A DNA stretch of 64,000 nt. Source: Streptomyces achromogenes (GTDB taxonomy: Bacteria; Actinomycetota; Actinomycetes; Streptomycetales; Streptomycetaceae). Every line of letters begins with the position of its first letter. Within the stretch, counting starts at the first letter, position 1. The DNA lies in contig NZ_JAUSYH010000001.1 in the NCBI RefSeq assembly GCF_030816715.1, positions 4,278,001 to 4,342,000 on the forward strand, in the 5' to 3' direction. Shown here piece after piece: positions 53,795 to 63,134 of this stretch. The notes under the pieces were generated by a model. It did no database searches and had not been told where the DNA came from. It saw only the letters and a program-made list of their open reading frames with translations. Position numbers and translations under genes: made by a program.

Positions 53795-56365
53795 ATGGCA
53801 ACGACCACACCAACCGGTGTGCGGGCCCACGCGAAGCACGGCGGAGGGTCCCACGGCTCCGCCGCGGACGCTCCGATGACCCACCGGCAGATCATGGAAG
53901 CGCTCTCCGGGCTGTTGCTCGGGATGTTCGTGGCGATCCTTTCGTCCACGATCGTCTCCAACGCCCTCCCCGAGATCATCGGTGACCTCGGCGGCGGACA
54001 GTCCGCCTACACCTGGGTCGTGACCGCCACCCTGCTGTCGATGACTGCGACGACCCCGCTGTGGGGCAAGCTCGCCGACCTGTACAGCAAGAAGGCGCTC
54101 GTCCAGATCGCGCTCGTCATCTACGTGCTGGGCTCGGCGGCCGCCGGGCTCTCGCAGAACCCGGGAATGCTGATCGCCTGCCGTGTCGTGCAGGGCGTCG
54201 GCGTGGGCGGTCTCTCCGCCCTGGCGCAGATCGTCATGGCGGCGATGATCTCCCCGCGTGAGCGCGGCCGTTACTCCGGCTACCTGGGGGCCACCTTCGC
54301 CGTGGCGACCGTCGGCGGTCCGCTGCTCGGCGGCGTCATCACGGACACCTCCTGGCTGGGCTGGCGCTGGTGCTTCTACGTCGGCGTCCCCTTCGCCGTC
54401 ATCGCGCTGATCGTGCTGCAGAAGACGCTGCACCTGCCGGTCGTGAAGCGGGACGTGAAGGTCGACTGGGCCGGCGCTTTCTTCATCTCGGCCGCGGTCT
54501 CGCTGCTGCTGGTCTGGGTCACCTTCGCCGGTGACAAGTACGACTGGCTGTCGTGGCAGACGTACACGATGATCGCGGGCTCGGTCCTGCTCGCGCTGCT
54601 GTTCGTGGTCGTCGAGGCCAGGGCCGCCGAGCCGATCATCCCGTTGCGCCTGTTCCGCAACCGCACCATCACGCTGTCGTCGATCGCCTCGATGTTCGTG
54701 GGCGTGGCGATGTTCTCCGGGACCGTCTTCTTCGCCCAGTACTTCCAGCTGGCCCGGGACGAGTCCCCGACGATGTCCGGCATCATGACGATCCCGATGA
54801 TCGGCGGTCTGTTCGTCTCCTCCACCGTCTCCGGGCAGCTCATCACCCGCACCGGAAAGTGGAAGGCCTGGCTGGTCAGCGGTGGTGTGCTCATCACCGC
54901 GGGCCTCGGCCTGCTCAGCACGATCCGCTACGACACGGACTACTGGAAGACCGCGCTCTTCATGGCGCTGCTGGGTCTCGGCATCGGCATGATGATGCAG
55001 AACCTGGTGCTCTCGACGCAGAACCAGGTGGACCCGTCCGACCTCGGATCGGCCAGCTCCACAGTCACGTTCTTCCGTTCGCTCGGCGGTGCGATCGGCG
55101 TCTCGGCGCTCGGAGCCGTCATGGCGAACCGCATCACCGACTACGCCGAGGACGGCATCGCCGGCCTCGACCCGAAGTACGCCGCGCTCGCGTCCGGCTC
55201 CGGTTCCTCCGGTCAGATCCCGGACATGGACAAGCTGCCCGTGCCGCTGCGCACGGTCATGGAGAGCGCGTACGGCCACGGCATCGCCGACGTCTTCATG
55301 ATCGCCGCGGTGCTGGCGCTGCTCGCCTTCCTGATCACCCTCTTCATCAAGGAAGTCCCGCTGCGGACCAAGGGCGCGCTGGCGCAGGCGGCGGAGGGCG
55401 ACACCCCGGCCGCCGCCGCGGTCCCGGCCACGGGCACGGGCACGGGCACGGGCACAGCTGCGGTCACGGCCGCCGGAGGGGAGCACGTCCCCGGCTGGGC
55501 GGTCGCCGAACCGGCCGGCGAACCCGGCCGGGAGGCCGGTCCGCAGGGTACGCAGCAGCTCTCCGCCATCGGCGCCGCCGAGTCCCGGGAGGCCCGCTCG
55601 AACGGCGTCCCCGTGCACGGCTTCGTCCGCGGTGCCGAGAACGCGCCGGTCCCGCAGGCCGCCGTCACCCTGATCTCGCTGACCGGACGGCAGCTCGGCC
55701 GGGCGGTCGCGCAGACCGACGGTTCCTACGCGGTGGACGCGCCGGGCACGGGTTCGTACGTGCTGATCGCCTCCGCGGACGGCTTCCAGCCCCAGGCCTC
55801 CACGATCGTGGTGAACGGCGCGGAGCCGGTGGCGTACGACATCCTGCTCAGCGGGACCAGCGGGCTCACCGGTGTGGTGCGGGCCGCCGAGTCGGGCGAG
55901 GGCGTCAAGGACGCCATGGTGATCGTCACCGATGTGCGCGGTGATCTGCTGGCCACCGGAACCACCGGTGAGCAGGGCGGGTTCTCCTTCACGGAGCTGG
56001 TGCCGGGCGCGGTGACCGTGGCGGTGAACGCCGCCGGGTTCCGGCCGCACGCCCTGCCCGTCGAGATCGGCGTCACGGGCGTGACCCGCGCGGAGATCGT
56101 CCTCGACGCGGGCGCCCAGCTCCAGGGCGTCGTCCGGGCGCCGCACGGACCGCTGGCCGACGCGCGCGTGACGCTCGTGGACGCGGCGGGCAACGTGGTC
56201 GGCACCGCCACCACCGGCGTCGACGGGGCCTACGCCTTCGCCGACCTCGACGGCGGCGACTACACGGTCATCGCGACCGGCTACCCGCCGGTGGCCACCG
56301 CGCTGACCGTCGCGGGAGCCGACGTCGACGGCCACGACATCGAGCTCGCCCACCCGGGCGAGTAG
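53795..56365 (+). CDS. DHA2-type MFS exporter with three C-terminal beta-sandwich domains
   Basis: 856 residues, GGAGAAGGA upstream. Residues 30-530 are a 14-helix DHA2 (EmrB/QacA) drug exporter with WVVTATLLSMTATTPLWGKLADLYSKK (motif A) and RVVQGVGVGGLSALAQ (motif C region). After a 75-residue linker come three repeats of a carboxypeptidase-regulatory-like (CnaB-type) domain, each with a GxxxTGxxGxYxFxxLxxGxYxVxxxAxG pattern (about 608-680, 690-765, 770-850). With 14 helices this tail should be cytoplasmic. Typical DHA2 exporters end near residue 500, so the tail is an addition. Confidence 0.92.
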   Translation: MATTTPTGVRAHAKHGGGSHGSAADAPMTHRQIMEALSGLLLGMFVAILSSTIVSNALPEIIGDLGGGQSAYTWVVTATLLSMTATTPLWGKLADLYSKKALVQIALVIYVLGSAAAGLSQNPGMLIACRVVQGVGVGGLSALAQIVMAAMISPRERGRYSGYLGATFAVATVGGPLLGGVITDTSWLGWRWCFYVGVPFAVIALIVLQKTLHLPVVKRDVKVDWAGAFFISAAVSLLLVWVTFAGDKYDWLSWQTYTMIAGSVLLALLFVVVEARAAEPIIPLRLFRNRTITLSSIASMFVGVAMFSGTVFFAQYFQLARDESPTMSGIMTIPMIGGLFVSSTVSGQLITRTGKWKAWLVSGGVLITAGLGLLSTIRYDTDYWKTALFMALLGLGIGMMMQNLVLSTQNQVDPSDLGSASSTVTFFRSLGGAIGVSALGAVMANRITDYAEDGIAGLDPKYAALASGSGSSGQIPDMDKLPVPLRTVMESAYGHGIADVFMIAAVLALLAFLITLFIKEVPLRTKGALAQAAEGDTPAAAAVPATGTGTGTGTAAVTAAGGEHVPGWAVAEPAGEPGREAGPQGTQQLSAIGAAESREARSNGVPVHGFVRGAENAPVPQAAVTLISLTGRQLGRAVAQTDGSYAVDAPGTGSYVLIASADGFQPQASTIVVNGAEPVAYDILLSGTSGLTGVVRAAESGEGVKDAMVIVTDVRGDLLATGTTGEQGGFSFTELVPGAVTVAVNAAGFRPHALPVEIGVTGVTRAEIVLDAGAQLQGVVRAPHGPLADARVTLVDAAGNVVGTATTGVDGAYAFADLDGGDYTVIATGYPPVATALTVAGADVDGHDIELAHPGE

Positions 56366-56396
56366 TCGCGGGCCGGGACGCGGGCCGGAGGCGGGC

Positions 56397-56453
56397 GGGT
56401 GCCGGGCAGGCACCCGGGCGGGCCGGAGGCGGGCGGGTGCCGGGCAGGCACCC
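56397..56453 (+). terminator. duplicated terminator hairpin after the exporter gene
   Basis: GGGTGCC/GGCACCC hairpins occur at 56397-56415 and 56435-56453, each inside one copy of a 38-bp direct repeat (56382-56419 and 56420-56456). Confidence 0.65.
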
Positions 56454-56498
56454 GGCAGGCAGGCAGCCGGTCAGCGGCACCGGCCATCGGCCGGCTGA

Positions 56499-56539
56499 CC
56501 TGCCACCTGCCACCTGCCACCTGCCACCTGCCACCTGCC
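56499..56539. repeat. 7-bp CCTGCCA tandem repeat
   Basis: About six copies, directly after the 38-bp repeat block. Confidence 0.9.
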
Positions 56540-56566
56540 GTCGCAGGACCGCCGATCGGCCGCAGG

Positions 56567-56636
56567 TCGACACCGGTCGACACCGGTCGACACCGGTCGA
56601 CACCGGTCGACACCGGTCGACACCGGTCGACACCGG
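56567..56636. repeat. 10-bp GTCGACACCG tandem repeat, seven copies
   Basis: Perfect copies starting at 56567, 56577 and so on to 56627; it ends GTCGG. It lies 80 bases before the YceI gene's start. Confidence 0.95.
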
Positions 56637-56719
56637 TCGGCCAGTTGTCGCAGACATCGCTCCGGCCCGGTGCGGGGTACGCCTCGCACCGGGCCGGTTC
56701 CAGTCGAGGAGTACGTGAG

Positions 56720-57547
56720 ATGGGACTGACCGCGAAGATCCGCACGCGGGACGGATGGGCCGTGTCGCACGCGGTCGTCACGGTGACCGACATGACGGGC
56801 GGACAGGTGCTGCGCGCCGAGGCCGACGCGGAAGGGGCCGTGCGGGACGCGACCGCACTCGCCCCCGGGGCCTACACGGTGATCGTCACCGCCGTCGGGT
56901 ACGCACCCGCGGCCTCCAGCGCGATCGTCACGGCGAGCGGAAGGGCGGAGGTCGGGACCGTGACCCTGGCCCGGCAGGGCGGTTCGGAGCTGCCCCCGCC
57001 CGGCCCCTGGACCGTCGACCCGGCGCACTCCGCCGTCGGCGCGGTCGCCCAGCACCTGGGCATCTCCAGCGTGCACGGCAGGTTCACGGAGTTCGCGGCG
57101 GCCGTCGAGGTCGCCCCGGACGACGTCACGAAGTCCCGGGTGGAGGCGGTGATCCGGGCGGCCTCCATCGACACCGGCAACGCGGTGCGCGACGCCCATC
57201 TGCGCTCGGCCGACTTCCTGGACGTCGAGCGGTACCCGGAGATCGTCTACCGCTCGGACGGACTGACCCCGGCCGGCCCCGACCGCTGGACGGTCCACGG
57301 CGAGCTGACCATGCGCGGCGTCGCCCGCCCCGTGGAGCTGGACCTGGCCTACCTCGGCACGGGCTCCGACCCGTGGGGCGGCACCCGGGCCGCCTTCCGC
57401 GCGACCGCGCAGCTGCGGCGCGAGGACTTCGCCATGAACTACAACCAGGTCGTCCAGGCCGGCATCGCGGCCATCGGGACGACGCTGAAGGTGGAGCTGG
57501 ACGTCCAGGCGGTGCAGGGGGACGCGCTGCCGCAGCTCGAGGCCTAG
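56720..57547 (+). CDS. YceI-family protein with N-terminal carboxypeptidase-regulatory-like domain
   Basis: 275 residues, GAGGAG upstream of the ATG. Residues 5-85 are one beta-sandwich domain (VVTVTDMTGGQVLRAEADAEGAV, GAYTVIVTAVGYAPA) very like the three on the exporter. Residues 93-270 are the YceI lipocalin-like domain (WTVDPAHSAVGAVAQHLGISSVHGRF; ADFLDVERYPEIVY; LTMRGVARPVELDL), which binds polyisoprenoid-type lipids in family members. No signal peptide, so it is probably cytoplasmic although many YceI proteins are secreted. Confidence 0.9.
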   Translation: MGLTAKIRTRDGWAVSHAVVTVTDMTGGQVLRAEADAEGAVRDATALAPGAYTVIVTAVGYAPAASSAIVTASGRAEVGTVTLARQGGSELPPPGPWTVDPAHSAVGAVAQHLGISSVHGRFTEFAAAVEVAPDDVTKSRVEAVIRAASIDTGNAVRDAHLRSADFLDVERYPEIVYRSDGLTPAGPDRWTVHGELTMRGVARPVELDLAYLGTGSDPWGGTRAAFRATAQLRREDFAMNYNQVVQAGIAAIGTTLKVELDVQAVQGDALPQLEA

Positions 57548-57653
57548 CGACGGGCAGCCGCACGACGACGACGGCCACGGGCACCGCGACCGCCACAGGC
57601 GTACGCACCGCAGGGTCAGCCGGGCGGGGCGTCCCGCGGCCTAGGCTGAGGGC

Positions 57654-58130
57654 ATGGCACCGAACATCGCGACGAACACCACGGTCTCCCTGGACGAGCT
57701 GCTGGACTTCGTCCGTCCACGCCACCGTGCGATCCTGCTGACCCGGCGTGCCGACGGCGGCCCGCAGGCCTCACCGCTGACCTGCGGGGTCGACGACTCG
57801 GGGCGCATCGTCGTCTCCACGTATCCCGAGCGGGCCAAGACGCGCAACGCCAAGCGGGACACGCGCGTCGGCGTCCTCGTGCTCAGCGACGACTGGAACG
57901 GGCCGTGGGTCCAGATCGACGGCGCCGCCGAGGTGGTCGACGCCCCCGACTCCGTCGAACCGCTCGTGGAGTACTACCGCAACATCGCCGGCGAGCACCC
58001 CGACTGGGACGAGTACCGCCGGGCCATGCGCAAGCAGGGCAAGTCGATCATCCGGATCACTCCGGAGCGGTGGGGCCCGGTGGCCACCGGCGGCTTCCCG
58101 GCACGCCTGGTCACCGGCGCCGACGAGTAG
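57654..58130 (+). CDS. PPOX-class F420-dependent oxidoreductase
   Basis: 158 residues, split-barrel flavin-like fold. DFVRPRHRAILLTRRADGGPQASPL and ERAKTRNAKRDTRVGVLVLS are the signature of the FDOR-B subgroup that uses F420 (or FMN) to reduce small electrophiles. W(K/R)-type motif ITPERWGPV is near the C-terminus. Substrate unknown. It follows the YceI gene by 106 bases. Confidence 0.87.
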   Translation: MAPNIATNTTVSLDELLDFVRPRHRAILLTRRADGGPQASPLTCGVDDSGRIVVSTYPERAKTRNAKRDTRVGVLVLSDDWNGPWVQIDGAAEVVDAPDSVEPLVEYYRNIAGEHPDWDEYRRAMRKQGKSIIRITPERWGPVATGGFPARLVTGADE

Positions 58131-58227
58131 GCCGGCCCGGACGACCAGGCCGAGTAGACCAAGCAGGCCGAGCAGGCCGAGCAGGCCGGATCCCGGCGGA
58201 GGGCGGGGCGCCGCCGGGTGTGGTCCG

Positions 58228-58998
58228 TCAGCCGCGCTCGGCCATCGCCTCGATGCCCGCGATCAGCAGGTCCAGGGCGAATGCGAAGTCGCGCTCCCAC
58301 ATCTCCTCGACCGTGTCGTCGCCGCGCGCCGCCATGATGTCTCCGGCCTCCTTGACCACTTCGGCGGCCGGCGGGACCTGGCCGGCCTCGCTCATCGCGC
58401 GGCGGAAGTAGTCGTCCGGGGTCATGCCGACGGCCGTGCAGCGGGCGAGGAAGTGGCCCTCGATGGTGCCGAAGCCGTACACGAACTGGAAGACGGCGGC
58501 GATGGCCGCCCCGAGGCCGCGCGTCGGGATCCCGGTGCGGCGGACGACGCGCTGGACGACGCGGGAGAAGGCGAGGTGTTCGGGGCCGACGTTGAGGAAC
58601 GTGCCGGCCAGCGGCGACAGCCAGGGATGCCGGACCAGCAGGTCGCGGTAGGCCCGGGCGAGCGCGCGCAGCTGGTCGCGCCAGTCAACGTCGTCGTCCG
58701 CCGGATCGGGCAGCAGCTCCGACAACTCGCCGAAGGCGGCGTCCAGGGCGAGTTCGAGCAGGTCGTCCTTGGTGTCGACGTACCAGTAGACGGACATCGC
58801 CGTCACGTTCAGCTCGGCCGCCAGCCGCCGCATGGAGAACCCGGCCAGCCCCTCGGCGTCCAGCAGCCGCACGGCGGCCTCGGTGATCCGGTCCCGGTCG
58901 AGTCCGGAGAGCTGACCCCCGCCGCGGCCCCGGCGACGCGCTTTGCCTTCCAGCCACACGCTGGTGTGCGCGGCGGGATCCTTGGCGGTCTCGGCCAT
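58228..58998 (-). CDS. TetR/AcrR-family regulator
   Basis: 256 residues from ATG 58998 (AGGAAGG ten bases upstream). After a 35-residue basic extension the HTH is RITEAAVRLLDAEGLAGFSMRRLAAELNVTAMSVYWYVDTKDDLL (about 38-82). The C-terminal ligand domain fits the TetR_C_1 (tetracycline-repressor-like) type. Convergent with the oxidoreductase gene and downstream of the GT39 operon terminator. Target unknown. Confidence 0.9.
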   Translation of the reverse strand: MAETAKDPAAHTSVWLEGKARRRGRGGGQLSGLDRDRITEAAVRLLDAEGLAGFSMRRLAAELNVTAMSVYWYVDTKDDLLELALDAAFGELSELLPDPADDDVDWRDQLRALARAYRDLLVRHPWLSPLAGTFLNVGPEHLAFSRVVQRVVRRTGIPTRGLGAAIAAVFQFVYGFGTIEGHFLARCTAVGMTPDDYFRRAMSEAGQVPPAAEVVKEAGDIMAARGDDTVEEMWERDFAFALDLLIAGIEAMAERG

Positions 58999-59111
58999 CG
59001 CGCGGCACCTTCCTGAACTCCCGGTCACTGGGGACGATGCTAAGCGGTGGCCGGCGTTCCGCAGGAGGGCGGGGCCCCGCCCGGGCTGGGGATTCGACCG
59101 TCCCGGAAGAC

Positions 59112-59150
59112 GGGGACAGGGCGGTGGCGCCGCGCCACCGCCCTGTCCCC
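59112..59150 (-). terminator. terminator of the GT39 operon
   Basis: A perfect 18-bp stem (59112-59129 with 59133-59150) and 3-base loop, about 39 bases past the GT39 stop. Confidence 0.85.
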
Positions 59151-59188
59151 GCGAACCCGCTTCCTCGGACCCGTCCTCGTGGCCCTCG

Positions 59189-61459
59189 TCAGCTGCTCGC
59201 CTTCCGGGTCAGGTCGTAGAAGGTGGACGAACCGACCGTCACCTTCTTGAAGTTGGCCTCGACCCAGGAGGTGATCTGCGAGGACGTGCCGTTGCTGCTG
59301 CCGCCCATGCCCCCGCCCATGCCCCCGCCGGAACCGCTGCTGATGAAGTAGTGGATCTCACCGTCGGCCACGTACTGCTTGAACTGCGCCAGCGTCGGGG
59401 ACGGGTCGGTGCCGTTGAAGCCGCCGATCGCCATGACCGCGTCACCCGTGGCGAGCTGGTAGCTCGCGGCGTTCTGGGCGCCGATCGCCGCCGCGGCCCA
59501 CGTGTACTTCCCCGAGTCGGTCTCCAGCAGCTTCTTGGCCTCGGCGGAGACGCTCGCGCCGTTCAGCAGGCCGCCACCGCCGCCGCCCATGCCGCCGCCG
59601 TCACCGGTCTGCCCGCCGGGCGTGCCGCCCTGCTGGTTCTGGCCCTGCCCCTGCGTACTGCCGTTGCCGTTCTGGGTGGTGCCGTTGCCGTTCTGCTGAC
59701 TCTGGCCCGGCATGCCGCCACCGGGGAAGCCGCCCGCGCCGCCGCCCGGCTGGTTCTGCCCCTGACCCTGATTCTGGCCCTGATTCTGGCCCTGATTCTG
59801 CGTAGTGCCGTTGCCGTTCTGGCCGCCGGGGCCGCCACCGTTGCCGCCGAAGCCGCCCCGGCCACCGCCGCCACCCGGACCGCCGCCCATCCTGCTCGCG
59901 CCGGCCGGACCGGCGGTGACGATGGAGCCGGTGTGGCCCTCCTGCAGCGTGCTGAGGGTGTACGCCGCCGGGCCGGCCAGCGCGGCCACGAGGCCGACGG
60001 ACGCCGCGGCGAGCGCGAGTTGCCGGTTGATCCGGCCCGCGAAGACCAGGCCGAGCGCGGCGGTCAGCCCGCCGAGCAGCACCAGCCACTTCAGCCAGGG
60101 CAGGTAGTCGGGCGTGCGGTTGAGCAGGACGTAGCTCCAGGCCGCCGCCGCCACGACCGAGGCCGCGAGGGTCAGCGAGGCCCAGATCTCGGACCGCTTC
60201 TCCCACAGGACGCCGGCGCCCATGCCGATCACGGCCGCCATGTAGGGGGCCAGGGCCACCGTGTAGTACTGGTGGAAGATGCCCGCCATGTAACTGAAGA
60301 CGGCCATGGTGATCAGCAGGGAGCCGCCCCAGACCAGGAACAGGCCCCGGGTCGTCGACGTCCGCCGCAGCTTCCGGGTCGCCACCAGACCGCCGACGAG
60401 CAGCACCAGCGCGGCCGGCAGCAGCCAGGAGATCTGGCCGCCGATCTCGGAGTTGAACATCCGGTCCCAGCCGGTCTCACCCCACTGACCGGTGTTCCCG
60501 CCGCCACCGCCGCCGCCGACGCTGCCGGTCTCCTCGCCGTTGAGGCGGCCGAGACCGTTGTAGCCGAAGGTCAGCTCCAGGAAGGAGTTGTTCTGAGAGC
60601 CGCCGATGTACGGGCGGGAGGAGGCGGGCCACAGCTCGACGATCGCGACCCACCAGCCGCCGGACACGATCAGCGCGCCCGTGGCGACGGCCAGTTGGCC
60701 CAGCCGCTTCTTCACCGGCACCGGCGCGCAGACCGCGTGGACGAGCGCGAGCGGCGGCAGGATCAGGAACGCCTGCAAGGTCTTGGCGAGGAACGCGAAG
60801 CCGATCGCGACGCCGGCCCACACCAGCCACTTCGTCCGCCCGTCCTCGATCGCGCGAGCCGTGAAGTAGCAGGCCACGGCCATCAGGAGGGCCAGCATCG
60901 CGTCCGGGTTGTTGAACCGGAACATCAGGGCGGCGACGGGGGTCAGGGCCAGCACCGCGCCGGCGATCAGACCGGCCGCGGGGCTGAACCGGCGGCGAAC
61001 CGAGGCGTACACGACGGCGACCGTGCCGACGCCCATCAGCACCTCGGGCGCGAGGATCGCCCACGAGTTCAGGCCGAAGATCCGCACCGACAGCGCCATC
61101 GGCCACAGGGAGGCCGGGGGCTTGTCGACGGTGATCGCGTTGCCCGCGTCCAGCGAGCCGAAGAACAGGGCCTTCCAGCTCTGGCTGCCCGCCTGGACGG
61201 CCGCCGAGTAGAAGGAGTTGGCATAGCCGGAGGCGCTCAGGTCGTAGAGGTAGAGGAGCAGAGTGGCGGCCAGCAGGCCGAGGAACGCCGGGCGGGCCCA
61301 GCGCGGGTCCTCGGGGCGGCCTCGCCACAGTCTGCGGTGCAGGGGCTGCTTCGGCTCACCCGAGTCGGGGGCCGGGACGGCGGTTTCGCGCGCGGACGCC
61401 GGGGAGTTCTCCGGCGGCGCGCCCCAGGCGGTCGTCGGCTGGTCGAGGTGGGTGGTCAT
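59189..61459 (-). CDS. GT39-family (ArnT/PMT-like) membrane glycosyltransferase
   Basis: 756 residues. After a 55-residue cytoplasmic start come about 11-12 membrane helices (to about 510). SLDAGNAITVDKPPASLWPMAL holds the conserved Asp and DKPP of the family, and ALTPVAALMFRFNNPDAMLALL is typical. These enzymes move sugars from polyprenyl-phosphate donors. Residues 520-640 are a Gly/Gln/Asn-rich low-complexity region, then an outside C-terminal domain (EAKKLLETDSGKYTWAAAAIG, IGGFNGTDPSPTLAQFKQYV). The start overlaps the GT2-GtrA stop by four bases. Confidence 0.9.
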   Translation of the reverse strand: MTTHLDQPTTAWGAPPENSPASARETAVPAPDSGEPKQPLHRRLWRGRPEDPRWARPAFLGLLAATLLLYLYDLSASGYANSFYSAAVQAGSQSWKALFFGSLDAGNAITVDKPPASLWPMALSVRIFGLNSWAILAPEVLMGVGTVAVVYASVRRRFSPAAGLIAGAVLALTPVAALMFRFNNPDAMLALLMAVACYFTARAIEDGRTKWLVWAGVAIGFAFLAKTLQAFLILPPLALVHAVCAPVPVKKRLGQLAVATGALIVSGGWWVAIVELWPASSRPYIGGSQNNSFLELTFGYNGLGRLNGEETGSVGGGGGGGNTGQWGETGWDRMFNSEIGGQISWLLPAALVLLVGGLVATRKLRRTSTTRGLFLVWGGSLLITMAVFSYMAGIFHQYYTVALAPYMAAVIGMGAGVLWEKRSEIWASLTLAASVVAAAAWSYVLLNRTPDYLPWLKWLVLLGGLTAALGLVFAGRINRQLALAAASVGLVAALAGPAAYTLSTLQEGHTGSIVTAGPAGASRMGGGPGGGGGRGGFGGNGGGPGGQNGNGTTQNQGQNQGQNQGQGQNQPGGGAGGFPGGGMPGQSQQNGNGTTQNGNGSTQGQGQNQQGGTPGGQTGDGGGMGGGGGGLLNGASVSAEAKKLLETDSGKYTWAAAAIGAQNAASYQLATGDAVMAIGGFNGTDPSPTLAQFKQYVADGEIHYFISSGSGGGMGGGMGGSSNGTSSQITSWVEANFKKVTVGSSTFYDLTRKASS

Positions 61460-63120
61460 CGGGCGTCCCCCGGCTCGGTGTCGTGGGGGCGCACCGGCTG
61501 CGTCCGCAGGGTGGCGTCCCTCCAGGTGCCGTCCGCGGCGTCGTCGGCGCGGAGGTGGGTCGTGGACGTGGACGAGGTCATGGACGAGGTCGTGGACGAG
61601 GTCGTGGTCCGGGCGGCGCCGTGCGGATGGGCGACCGGCCGCTGCGGCGGGCCCGAGCGCTGGGGCAGCGGCCCGAAGGGGCCGCCCGCCTGCACGGACG
61701 AGGCCACCGGGTACGTCGTGGGCGTGGCCGTCGGGTAGGTCGCAGGGCCCGCGTCCGCCGTCGGGTACGTCGCAGGGCCCGCGTCCGCGGTCGGGTACGT
61801 CGCGGAGGACGGGCCCCCGGCAGCGGCGGGGGTCTCGACGGGGGCGGGGGCCCCGGTCGTCGTCGCCGGGTCCTCACCGTCGCGCCGGTCGGAGAACACC
61901 CACACGCGGAAGAGCAGGAAACGCAGCACCGTCGCCGCGAGGTTGGCGGCGACGAGGACCGCCAGTTCGGTGGCGTGCGCGGGGTCGGAGGTCGCCGCGT
62001 TCAGCGCGACGAGCGAGCCGCTGGTCAGCGCCAGGCCGATGCCGAAGACGACCAGGCCCTGCGCCTGGTGCTTGACGGCCCCGCCGCGCCCCCGCACCCC
62101 GAAGGTGAGACGCCGGTTGGCGGCGGTGTTGGCGACCGCGGACACCAGCAGGGCGAGCGCGTTGGCGATCTGCGAGCCGCCGAACTGGCGGAAGCCGCTG
62201 TAGAGAACGAGGTAGAAGAGCGTGGACAGACCGCCGACGACGCAGAACCCGACCAGCTGACGGGCCAGGCCCCCCGGCACGTCCTGGATGTCGCGGTCGC
62301 GCGGGTCGTCGCCGAACGGGCGGCGGAGCCGGTCGAGGGACAGCGAACCGGTGGCCAGGGCCCTGCCCACGCGCCACACCCCTTTCAGGTCGTCGGTCGC
62401 CGTCTTCACGATGTGCACCGTGGAGTCCGGGTCGTCGACCCAGTCGACCGGCACCTCGTGGATACGGAGGCCGGCGCGCTCGGCGAGCACCAGCATCTCG
62501 GTGTCGAAGAACCAGCCGGTGTCTTCCACCAGGGGGAGCAGAATCTGTGCGACGTCTCGCCGGATCGCCTTGAACCCGCACTGCGCGTCCGAGAAGCGGG
62601 CCTGCAGCGAGCCGCGCAGGATCAGGTTGTAGGCGCGGCTGATGAACTCCCGCTTCGGCCCGCGCACCACACGGGAGTCATGAGCGAGCCGGGAGCCGAT
62701 CGCCAGGTCGGAGTGGCCGGAGATCAGCGGCGCCACCAGCGGCAGCAGGGCGTTGAGGTCGGTGGACAGGTCCACGTCCATGTACGCGAGGATCGGGGCG
62801 TCCGAGGCGGACCAGACGGTCCGCAGGGCTCGGCCGCGGCCCTTCTGCTCGAGCCGGAAGTTCCGCACCTCCGGGATCCGCGCCGTCAGCCGGCGCGCCA
62901 CCGAAGGGGTCGCGTCGGTCGACGCGTTGTCCGCGATCGTGATGCGGAAGGAGTAGGGGAACGTACGCGTCAGGTGGTCGTGCAGTCTCTGGACGCAGGG
63001 CTGGAGGTCCTTCTCCTCGTTGAAGACGGGGATCACTACGTCCAGGACAGGCGTACCGGCTGTGGCGGCCGGGAGGTGCTCCCGCGCCGGCAGCGTGCCG
63101 GGAGAAGAGTCGGTTCGCAT
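61456..63120 (-). CDS. GT2 glycosyltransferase fused to GtrA flippase-like domain
   Basis: 554 residues from ATG 63120. The GT2 domain (25-250, DPMS/polyprenyl-phosphate sugar synthase type) has VVIPVFNEEKDLQ and the metal DxD-like AYMDVDLSTD. The GtrA domain (about 270-395) has four helices (LVGFCVVGGLSTLFYLVLY and others). It likely makes and flips a polyprenyl-phospho-sugar used by the following GT39 enzyme. The C-terminal 150 residues are a Thr/Ala/Pro-rich tail with ATYPTADAGP repeats. The kinase stop is 14 bases upstream. Confidence 0.9.
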   Translation of the reverse strand: MRTDSSPGTLPAREHLPAATAGTPVLDVVIPVFNEEKDLQPCVQRLHDHLTRTFPYSFRITIADNASTDATPSVARRLTARIPEVRNFRLEQKGRGRALRTVWSASDAPILAYMDVDLSTDLNALLPLVAPLISGHSDLAIGSRLAHDSRVVRGPKREFISRAYNLILRGSLQARFSDAQCGFKAIRRDVAQILLPLVEDTGWFFDTEMLVLAERAGLRIHEVPVDWVDDPDSTVHIVKTATDDLKGVWRVGRALATGSLSLDRLRRPFGDDPRDRDIQDVPGGLARQLVGFCVVGGLSTLFYLVLYSGFRQFGGSQIANALALLVSAVANTAANRRLTFGVRGRGGAVKHQAQGLVVFGIGLALTSGSLVALNAATSDPAHATELAVLVAANLAATVLRFLLFRVWVFSDRRDGEDPATTTGAPAPVETPAAAGGPSSATYPTADAGPATYPTADAGPATYPTATPTTYPVASSVQAGGPFGPLPQRSGPPQRPVAHPHGAARTTTSSTTSSMTSSTSTTHLRADDAADGTWRDATLRTQPVRPHDTEPGDAR

Positions 63121-63134
63121 GTCGCCGACTTTGG

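Noticed and set aside
53492..56413. 973-codon minus-strand frame opposite the MFS exporter
   Set aside because: Antisense shadow; the exporter has clear motifs and a ribosome binding site.
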